In this document: positions 1 through 4,389 of the stretch, piece after piece
How the letters are laid out: each line of letters begins with the position of its first letter
How positions within the stretch are numbered: the first letter of the stretch is position 1
Source of the DNA: Nanobdellati archaeon
Lineage (GTDB): Archaea; Aenigmatarchaeota; Aenigmatarchaeia; PWEA01
DNA length: 5,163 nt
NCBI GenBank assembly: GCA_022257805.1
Contig: JAKOPB010000037.1
Location: forward strand, 1-5,163
Reading direction: 5' to 3'
The notes under the pieces: model-generated
The model's database searches: none
What the model was told of the DNA's origin: nothing
The model's input: the letters and a program-made list of their open reading frames with translations, nothing else
Program-made: the position numbers and the translations under genes

Positions 1-498
1 ATCCACTACAGGTAACCTGGCAATCCGATTTTCTCTCATGGTTGCCTTGGCCTTCCCTATAGTCTCGTTGTCTCTGATTGTTACCGGATCCATAGATACG
101 TCCTTTATTTTTTTCTCCCGGAACGTTTCATCCTTTGAGACAGCCCTTATGATCTCTCTCTGGGTTATTATTCCTATAAAATCGTCGTTTTCATAAACAG
201 GGACTGCCCTCGAGCCGGTTTCCAGCATGGTCTCGGCCAGGTCCACAAGACCTGTTTCGGAGTCTATTTTTGGTGGATGGGACAGTAGATTTTTGACCTT
301 GGTTTTGGGTGGTGCGGATCTCTGTATTATCTTTCTCCAGGTTATCATTCCCTCCAGTTTACCGTCCTTCATCACAGGGACAGCAAACACATCCTCCTCT
401 CTTATCTTCCCCAGTGCCTTCTTCAGACTGTCCTCTGGAGAAACTGAGAAATAGCTTTTGTCTACAATGTTCTTGGCCTTCAGGTTATCGATCTTCAT
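1..498 (-). CDS. CBS-domain protein, C-terminus cut by the window edge
   Basis: Reading the minus strand from ATG at 498 gives 166 codons with no stop before base 1, so the C-terminus lies outside the window. Three CBS-type repeats can be seen: roughly residues 7-60 (with AVPVMKDGKLEGMITWRKI), 66-120 (with RAVPVYENDDFIGIITQREI) and 128 onward (with RIARLPVVD). Each has the usual hydrophobic strand, short acidic turn and G-hydrophobic-hydrophobic-T pattern. CBS repeats pair into modules that often bind adenine nucleotides, so a fourth repeat beyond the edge is expected. No catalytic domain is visible in the part present. The start is well supported: GGAGG (507-511) lies 8 nt upstream, inside the end of endA, and the ATG overlaps the endA stop as ATGA, so the two genes are probably translationally coupled. 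The ligand and role are unknown. Confidence 0.88.
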   Translation of the reverse strand, partial: MKIDNLKAKNIVDKSYFSVSPEDSLKKALGKIREEDVFAVPVMKDGKLEGMITWRKIIQRSAPPKTKVKNLLSHPPKIDSETGLVDLAETMLETGSRAVPVYENDDFIGIITQREIIRAVSKDETFREKKIKDVSMDPVTIRDNETIGKAKATMRENRIARLPVVD

Positions 499-1577
499 GG
501 TTTTATCCTCCTTATCCTATAATATTTTTTTGTTTCGTTTACTGTGCCTAAGGTTGGTTTGCTCCTGATATTTAAAGCTAGTCTTACAAAGCGCGATAGC
601 TCGGGATACGTCCAGGTGAAGCCCCCAGGCACGGCATGGACCACCCATTTTGTATGTTCGTCTGGGCTTTTCTGTCCCTTCTTAAGCTCCACGCCGCGGT
701 CGTAGACACGAAAATGTGTACCGAATTTGAAACCACACTTCACAAGGAAACCTTTCTCCCGAAGGTCCTTGTATATTCTAAACTTGTCCTCAAACTCCAC
801 GTCCTTTTCCTCGCCCATCTCCCTGAGTTCTTCTGTATCTACCTCCTCCCCGTTTTTTTCTACCTTCAGCTTGCCTATTTCAGATAGAAACACAGCTTCA
901 GTGAGGTTGAGTTCAACTCTGTTGGCCCTCTTCTTTCCAAAGTATCTCGGCTCGTATATTTTATCCGCATCCTCCCACACAAGAACCGTCTTATCCTCCA
1001 GAAATCCTGTTACCTCCTCTAGATCTTCGAAGTCCTCGTGATATTCTTCGTTCAGTCTTCCCTCTTCCTCTACCTCGTAGTAGGTTGCATCGCCCTCTTC
1101 ATCGACTATGCCGAGCGCAAGTCTGCTTCTTATGTTATTTGCTTCGTCCAGCTTCTTTGCCTTTTCCTTCAGCGAGAACTCCGTGTCAGTTCTGACCACA
1201 TCGAGCAACCACTTCACATGCTTGAGCTTCTTTTCATCGTCTTCAAAGGATATTCCCCTCTCATACACCCTTAGATCACACGGAAACGAATGTCCTGGCC
1301 TCACGACGAAGCCCCTGTTTCTGAGATCCTGGTAAACCAGAAGCTTCTCATGGAAGCCCTCGGAGATCTTACATCCTTCCCGGTAAAGTTCTTCTTCGTC
1401 CAATGGCTCCCCGTTTTTCAGAACTTCTATCTTTTGCCGATGCAAAAGGCTCATGGCCTCCATGGGTTCGAGTACAAGCTTTCCGGAATCAAGCCTACCG
1501 TAACCCCCGATCTGGAAGACCTCTTCGGGATCTTCTTCTACAACTATTCTATCTTCCTTTATTTCAGCTTTGTACAT
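495..1577 (-). CDS. endA: tRNA-splicing endonuclease, two-repeat (alpha-2 type) EndA
   Basis: This is the endonuclease that cuts bulge-helix-bulge motifs at tRNA and rRNA intron borders. Numbering is from the upstream ATG at 1589 (364 aa). Two tandem copies of the endonuclease fold are visible, about residues 5-175 and 200-364. The C-terminal copy has the signature YKDLREKGFLVKCGFKFG, then Y296, H312 and K344, the Tyr/His/Lys triad. The N-terminal copy aligns with it (YQDLRNRGFVVRPG) and keeps Y109 and H124, but has R156 where the lysine should be. Length and duplication match the homodimeric alpha-2 type known from Archaeoglobus and haloarchaea. I prefer the ATG at 1577 because GGGGG lies 5 nt before it; the ATG at 1589 overlaps that site and has no obvious SD of its own. 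The gene is followed by a CBS gene overlapping it by 4 nt, and an intron-bearing tRNA-Phe lies about 1.6 kb upstream on the same strand. Confidence 0.93.
   Translation of the reverse strand: MYKAEIKEDRIVVEEDPEEVFQIGGYGRLDSGKLVLEPMEAMSLLHRQKIEVLKNGEPLDEEELYREGCKISEGFHEKLLVYQDLRNRGFVVRPGHSFPCDLRVYERGISFEDDEKKLKHVKWLLDVVRTDTEFSLKEKAKKLDEANNIRSRLALGIVDEEGDATYYEVEEEGRLNEEYHEDFEDLEEVTGFLEDKTVLVWEDADKIYEPRYFGKKRANRVELNLTEAVFLSEIGKLKVEKNGEEVDTEELREMGEEKDVEFEDKFRIYKDLREKGFLVKCGFKFGTHFRVYDRGVELKKGQKSPDEHTKWVVHAVPGGFTWTYPELSRFVRLALNIRSKPTLGTVNETKKYYRIRRIKP
503..512 (-). promoter_or_regulatory. Shine-Dalgarno site of the CBS gene, inside the endA 3' end
   Basis: On the minus strand the sequence before the CBS-gene ATG reads GGAGGATAAAACC. 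This is a strong archaeal ribosome binding site, and it also encodes the last residues of EndA (R-R-I-K-P). Together with the ATGA overlap it fixes the CBS start at 498. Confidence 0.75.
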
Positions 1578-1646
1578 ACGTACCCCCATTCAAAATAATC
1601 ACAACAGGTCCTCGAAACCTGCCTCACGTAACATTGTCCTTCCCTT

Positions 1647-1655
1647 TATTTAAAA
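1647..1655 (-). promoter_or_regulatory. Probable TATA box of the endA-CBS operon
   Basis: The minus strand reads TTTTAAATA, a good archaeal TATA box, in the 150-nt gap between archaemetzincin and endA. Transcription starting about 26 nt downstream would begin near 1625, leaving a leader of about 35-50 nt before endA. The rest of the gap (1656-1740) shows no gene or convincing structured RNA. The box is nearly palindromic, so its direction is inferred from the gene it serves. Confidence 0.5.
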
Positions 1656-1740
1656 TAAGACGAGCCGGCTTAATAAGGAGATGCCGTTGATTGGTATATG
1701 ACATCGGAGCCTTTCCTTGGGCCTATGAAAGAAGTCCTTG

Positions 1741-2265
1741 TTATTTGAGCGGTAAACCTTTCGTTGATATCTCTACCTGACACTCATCACAGAACATAGA
1801 ACTTTTCTCGTCAACGGCCTTGACAGAGCCGGAGTACTGCATCACACATTCGGGGTTTTCGCAGTGGTCCATCCCAAAACAGTGCCCGAATTCATGCAGT
1901 GCTTCCTTCTTGAGTCTCCTGAAAAGAAGGCCTTCGTCCTTTTCTTCGCCATAGAACTGTGGATCAAGTCGGTGGGTGCTGACCAGTGCCGGTCCCATAT
2001 ACTCCGATTCGCCAAATACGTAGTTTTTTCCTTTGCTGTATATATCCTCTTCTGTCAGTAGAATCTGTATTCCATCCTTGTGGAATTCGTCCATCAACCT
2101 ATCTGCAACATACTGATCTCTGAAGTCGTTGAAGGTGTCCTCGGGAAACGCAACATTGCCCTTTGCATATATCTTTATTTTACTGAACTCGGTGTTTAGC
2201 ATACCTTCGAGCCTTCGTATGGTTTCAATCGGTACTTCACCAATGCCGATTATGGGAACTTGCAT
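1741..2265 (-). CDS. amzA: Archaemetzincin zinc metalloprotease
   Basis: The protein has the archaemetzincin signature: HEFGHCFGMDH (His ligands and the catalytic Glu), then Cys-X4-Cys-X-Met and, 16 residues after the Met, Cys-X2-Cys (FCDEC). The three histidines bind the catalytic zinc and the four cysteines a second, structural zinc. The N-terminal part also fits the family, with VPIIGIGEVP and the later DFRDQYVADRLMDEF. The frame is open up to an ATG at 2340 (199 aa). I chose the ATG at 2265 (174 aa) because family members normally begin with this beta-strand, the extra 25 residues look unrelated, and a TATA-like box sits about 31 nt before 2265. No clear SD precedes either start. Archaemetzincins are presumed intracellular peptidases whose substrates are poorly known. 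The gene lies 3' of the homing endonuclease gene and 5' of the endA promoter, and probably has its own promoter. Confidence 0.93.
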   Translation of the reverse strand: MQVPIIGIGEVPIETIRRLEGMLNTEFSKIKIYAKGNVAFPEDTFNDFRDQYVADRLMDEFHKDGIQILLTEEDIYSKGKNYVFGESEYMGPALVSTHRLDPQFYGEEKDEGLLFRRLKKEALHEFGHCFGMDHCENPECVMQYSGSVKAVDEKSSMFCDECQVEISTKGLPLK

Positions 2266-2290
2266 GGTACCATAAAAAACATCCATAATA

Positions 2291-2300
2291 CCATATAACA
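2291..2300 (-). promoter_or_regulatory. Possible TATA box of archaemetzincin
   Basis: The minus strand reads TGTTATATGG about 31 nt before the preferred start at 2265, which would give a transcript with almost no leader. The same spacing is seen at the MinD-like gene. If translation began at 2340 instead, this site would be inside the coding region, so the two calls stand or fall together. Confidence 0.35.
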
Positions 2301-2368
2301 CTGGTATGCGAATACTAATAAGCTTTTCTTTGAAGAGCATCTTGTGCTGGCTACCTAAAGCTTTTTTT

Positions 2369-3148
2369 TCAGTAGTATTTCTTTGGATCTTTCTTATCCT
2401 CTAGAATTTTAATCCTCTCTTCCAAAGTAGTTCTCGGTGGACAGAATTCGAATTTTTTCCATACAAGGTACTTCGTTAAGTGTTTGGGATTGTTGAAACT
2501 TATTTCCTCCATCCACTTTTTAACTCTCTTCGAGCCGTTCAAGTACAGATTATGTTTGGTGTAGGTCTTATCTGTTCTTCTGTCAAGATAACTTTCGCCT
2601 AGATGTGTGTAGTTAGATATCCCAAAATCGTCAAGAATCTTACTTATTTCTAGTATAAACTCCCTACAGGAGTTTGATATCTTCAATACGGGATAGTAGT
2701 GCCTGTCTTTATACTTTCTTTTAAACATCAAGGAACCGTCTGTATCTGCCAGTCCTCTTAGAAAAGCTTTCAAAAAATCGTCGTCCTTGTAAACAGCCCT
2801 AGGAACAGATAACTCTTCTTTTTTACCTATTGGGAGCCCCAGTTTTTCGTAAAACTTAACCAATCTCTTCGAAAAAATCTCAAGCATAAAGGTCCCTGCC
2901 CCGACATTTACCCTGGTTTTTATGTTCACATCGTACAAATACTTCTTTATATTCAAAACGACTTCTTTGATGTAGGGCCTGTCCTCTTTTTTATGGCCAG
3001 CGCAGCTAACTATAAAGTCATCCGTTCTGTAGTCTTCATAGGTGTTGATCTGCACACTTCCATCACCAAGTTGGATTCCTAGGTCTTCCGCAAGGATTGG
3101 AGTTATAATAGAAGGGACTCCTTCAGTTTCTTGTGGGTCCCGGGGCAA
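2369..3148 (-). CDS. LAGLIDADG homing endonuclease, directly 3' of tRNA-Phe
   Basis: The protein carries two LAGLIDADG motifs: LAEDLGIQLGDGS near residues 19-31 and FLRGLADTDGSL near 129-140 (numbered from the TTG at 3148). Each ends in the acidic residue that holds the catalytic metal, as expected for a monomeric enzyme cutting a long, specific DNA site. Between and after them lie Lys-, Tyr- and Asn-rich DNA-binding segments, including KISNSCREFILEISKILDDF. No intein or splicing blocks are seen, so it is free-standing. The start is uncertain: no ATG or GTG lies between the tRNA end (3163) and the first motif. The only NTG there is TTG at 3148 (259 aa, a usual length), without a good SD. The same frame stays open back to an ATG at 3319, through the whole tRNA, but those residues merely translate the tRNA. 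GC in sampled blocks is about 38-43%, below neighbouring genes, which fits a mobile gene. It could also have lost its start. Confidence 0.85.
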   Translation of the reverse strand: MPRDPQETEGVPSIITPILAEDLGIQLGDGSVQINTYEDYRTDDFIVSCAGHKKEDRPYIKEVVLNIKKYLYDVNIKTRVNVGAGTFMLEIFSKRLVKFYEKLGLPIGKKEELSVPRAVYKDDDFLKAFLRGLADTDGSLMFKRKYKDRHYYPVLKISNSCREFILEISKILDDFGISNYTHLGESYLDRRTDKTYTKHNLYLNGSKRVKKWMEEISFNNPKHLTKYLVWKKFEFCPPRTTLEERIKILEDKKDPKKYY

Positions 3149-3162
3149 AACTTCTTTAGAAA

Positions 3163-3300
3163 TGGTGGGAGGGGAGGGATTTGAACCCCCGACAATGAGA
3201 TGTCTGAACCTATGTTTTAAACTCAACAAAGACACCGTCTTTAAATGTCTTGTTTTGTGGGTCTTCAGTCTCACGCTCTCCCGGACTGAGCTACCCTCCC
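3163..3300 (-). tRNA. tRNA-Phe(GAA), intron-containing, CCA encoded
   Basis: All arms can be folded by eye. The acceptor is GGGAGGG with CCCTCCC (7 Watson-Crick pairs), the D stem GCTC/GAGC, the anticodon stem TGAGA/TCTCA, and the T stem GGGGG/CCCTC (one G-U) around the loop TTCAAAT. The discriminator is A and CCA is encoded at 3165-3163. The anticodon loop CTGAAGA gives anticodon GAA, hence phenylalanine. The loop is interrupted after position 37: exon 1 is 3300-3263 and exon 2 is 3201-3163, giving a mature tRNA of 77 nt with CCA. A TATA box lies about 37 nt upstream. The homing endonuclease gene begins within about 15 nt of the CCA on the same strand. Confidence 0.96.
3202..3262 (-). other. 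61-nt tRNA-Phe intron at position 37/38 with bulge-helix-bulge
   Basis: The intron lies between G37 and A38, the commonest archaeal site. Loop bases CUGA (3268-3265) pair with intron UCAG (3207-3204), forming the 4-bp central helix. The 3' bulge is A-C/A (3203-3201) and the 5' bulge A-G/A (3264-3262), each cut after its second base, as EndA requires. The intron-side helix is imperfect: CC/GG pairs follow a mismatch or a shifted bulge. The intron body folds into a hairpin with AAGACA (3251-3246) pairing with TGTCTT (3234-3229), extended by AAC/GTT past a bulged T. It is far too short to encode a protein. Confidence 0.88.
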
Positions 3301-3330
3301 TTGTATACGACGCTTTCAAATAGCTCTCTT

Positions 3331-3341
3331 AAGATATAAAA
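3331..3341 (-). promoter_or_regulatory. TATA box of tRNA-Phe (and possibly the homing endonuclease)
   Basis: The minus strand reads TTTTATATCTT with purine-rich AAGAAAG upstream, a plausible BRE. Its centre is about 37 nt before the tRNA 5' end, placing transcription start near 3311 and leaving a short 5' leader for RNase P to remove. No separate promoter is apparent for the homing endonuclease gene, so both may share this one. Confidence 0.6.
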
Positions 3342-3362
3342 AACTTTCTTACACGATCAAAG

Positions 3363-3370
3363 ATTTATAA
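3363..3370 (+). promoter_or_regulatory. TATA box of the secG-nuclease operon
   Basis: The sequence ATTTATAA is preceded by ATCAAAG, a good purine-rich BRE. It lies about 33 nt before the secG ATG and diverges from the tRNA promoter 25 nt away. A start about 26 nt downstream would fall inside the secG Shine-Dalgarno site, so the true start may be slightly earlier, or the AT-rich box at 3333-3342 may be used instead. Confidence 0.55.
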
Positions 3371-3388
3371 GGTTTAGAGGACAAGAAT

Positions 3389-3395
3389 GAGGTGG
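3389..3395 (+). promoter_or_regulatory. Shine-Dalgarno site of secG
   Basis: GAGGTGG, four bases before the ATG at 3400, matches the complement of the archaeal 16S rRNA 3' end and confirms the start of this very short gene. Confidence 0.7.
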
Positions 3396-3399
3396 TAAT

Positions 3400-3558
3400 A
3401 TGGCCAAGAAAGATCAGCAGAGGATGCCTTCGGGCTTTGCAGGACTCACCCGTTATTTTGACGAGTCGCCCGAAAAGATCAAGCTGACTCCGCATCAGGT
3501 AATAATTCTCTGTGCCTCAGTCATAGCTGTGGTCAGTGCTCTCAAGTTCTTTGCCTGA
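3400..3558 (+). CDS. secG: Preprotein translocase subunit Sec61-beta/SecG
   Basis: This small protein of 52 aa is the non-essential third subunit of the SecYE(beta) channel that exports or inserts proteins. It reads MAKKDQQRMPSGFAGLTRYF, then DESPEKIKLTPHQ, and ends in one hydrophobic segment, about residues 33-51 (VIILCASVIAVVSALKFFA). The pattern of basic N-terminus, Pro-(S/x)-(G/S)-x-AGL-x-R-(Y/F)-F-DE, a short polar stretch with a 'KL(T/S)P' turn and a single C-terminal membrane helix is typical of archaeal Sec61-beta, as is the length. The start is set by GAGGTGG at 3389-3395, 4 nt before the ATG. The next gene follows after 18 nt (or 9) on the same strand, so the two are probably cotranscribed. 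Confidence 0.92.
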   Translation: MAKKDQQRMPSGFAGLTRYFDESPEKIKLTPHQVIILCASVIAVVSALKFFA

Positions 3559-3564
3559 TACATC

Positions 3565-3570
3565 AGGGTG
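3565..3570 (+). promoter_or_regulatory. Ribosome binding site that selects the GTG start at 3577
   Basis: AGGGTG sits six bases before GTG 3577. The alternative GTG at 3568 lies inside this site and has no SD of its own, which favours the downstream start. Confidence 0.5.
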
Positions 3571-3576
3571 CTAAAC

Positions 3577-4326
3577 GTGGAGAAGAGAGTTCTCATTGCG
3601 CTAATCCTTCTGGGTTTTTTGTTATTTTACATATCGGATTCCGATCAGCACGAAACAAGAGAAGCAAACGTCACGAGAGTGATAGACGGAGATACGGTAG
3701 TTCTCGGTTCTGGCGAAAGAGTGAGACTGATGGGTATAGATACTACAGAAATAGGTGAAGAGTGCTCGGAGGAGGCCACGTGGTGGCTAACGGATAAAAT
3801 AAACGGCAGCGAGATTGAAATGGAGGTTATGGGTGAAGATATCTACGACAGAACTCTGGCGTACATCTTCAAGGGAGATCTCCATATTAGCAAAGAACTG
3901 GTTGAGGAGGGTCTGGCCTACACCTACTACTTTGATCCCGATGAAAGGTATATAGAAGAGCTGGTTGAGACAGAACGTCGGGCCATCGAGGAAAACAGAG
4001 GTTGTTTGTGGAGTAAAACCGTGAAAGATTCGGAGGATGTCCTTCACGCGTGTGATACCGAAGACCATATATCAGAAGTGTCCTTGGTTAAAGGAGTGGT
4101 CGAGGAAGTAAATTATGGCGACGGGATAACATATCTGAACTTTGAGGACGAGTATCCCAACAACTGCTTCACAGCGATAGTCTGGGACAGTTACAGAGAT
4201 AGGTTTCCCGAAGGCAAGGAAATATATGAGGACAGGAGAATAGTGGTCGAGGGGCTGGTGACGGAGTACCAAGGTGATCCACAGGTGGAAATCAGAGACC
4301 CTGCGCAGATAGAGACCCTGAACTGA
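3577..4326 (+). CDS. Membrane-anchored or secreted thermonuclease-like (SNase) protein with C-terminal OB-like domain
   Basis: Numbering is from GTG at 3577 (249 aa). Residues 5-18 form a hydrophobic segment after MEKR, a signal peptide or anchor without a lipobox cysteine. Residues 31-146 are a staphylococcal-nuclease domain: VTRVIDGDTV, RVRLMGIDTTE and DIYDRTLAYI supply the metal-binding Asp and the catalytic Arg50, Glu58 and Arg92. The usual DTPE is DTTE here. Four cysteines outside the anchor could form disulfides, as suits an exported protein. Residues 165-246 (VKGVVEEVNYGDGITYLNF, FTAIVWDS, VVEGLVTEYQGDPQVEI) resemble an OB-fold nucleic-acid-binding domain, so the protein probably grips and degrades DNA or RNA outside the cell. 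The frame opens at GTG 3568, but AGGGTG lies 6 nt before GTG 3577, so I prefer the latter. It is strongly acidic and follows secG closely, probably in one operon. Confidence 0.87.
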   Translation: MEKRVLIALILLGFLLFYISDSDQHETREANVTRVIDGDTVVLGSGERVRLMGIDTTEIGEECSEEATWWLTDKINGSEIEMEVMGEDIYDRTLAYIFKGDLHISKELVEEGLAYTYYFDPDERYIEELVETERRAIEENRGCLWSKTVKDSEDVLHACDTEDHISEVSLVKGVVEEVNYGDGITYLNFEDEYPNNCFTAIVWDSYRDRFPEGKEIYEDRRIVVEGLVTEYQGDPQVEIRDPAQIETLN

Positions 4327-4351
4327 GCGTGCCATAGACGCCTGGTAGGCA
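4327..4351 (+). terminator. Weak inverted repeats after the nuclease gene
   Basis: Just after the nuclease stop there are small overlapping inverted repeats: GCGT/ACGC (4327-4330 with 4338-4341), GCCT/AGGC around GGT (4340-4350), and TGCC/GGCA (4330-4333 with 4348-4351). No U-run follows directly, and archaeal terminators usually rely on U-runs, so a terminator role is doubtful. Confidence 0.2.
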
Positions 4352-4354
4352 TGA

Positions 4355-4364
4355 AAAATATTTA
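4355..4364 (+). promoter_or_regulatory. TATA box of the MinD-like gene, probably leaderless
   Basis: AAAATATTTA is centred about 30 nt before the ATG at 4390, so transcription should begin within a few bases of the start codon. GGTGGG at 4367-4372 is 17 bases before the ATG, too far to act as a normal SD, so leaderless translation is likely. Confidence 0.55.
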
Positions 4365-4389
4365 ATGGTGGGAACTAATAACTTAACAG

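Noticed and set aside
1599..1634. 11-codon minus-strand frame (MLREAGFEDLL) ahead of endA, a possible leader peptide
   Set aside because: Its ATG lies upstream of the transcription start expected from the TATA box at 1647-1655, and it is too short to judge. Conservation would be needed to revive it.
227..1690. Several plus-strand frames opposite endA and the CBS gene
   Set aside because: They are rich in Ser, Phe and Leu, overlap one another, lack recognisable motifs, and lie opposite two well-supported minus-strand genes.
1656..1740. Small structured or C/D-box RNA in the gap between archaemetzincin and endA
   Set aside because: No clear C (RUGAUGA) and D (CUGA) box pair and no stable hairpin could be seen on either strand.
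2341..2368. Duplicated tRNA end or att site beyond the endonuclease gene
   Set aside because: Only a 6-base match (GGTAGC) to the tRNA 5' region was found, which is expected by chance. There is no copy of the 3' half.
2361..2369. Run of T on the plus strand as a terminator
   Set aside because: It is a run of A in the transcribed minus-strand direction, immediately after the endonuclease stop, and there is no plus-strand gene here to end.
3042..3323. Plus-strand 93-codon frame containing GGEGFEPP
   Set aside because: This is the well-known artefact of translating the antisense of a tRNA T arm and acceptor end. It overlaps tRNA-Phe and the endonuclease gene and has no protein-like features.
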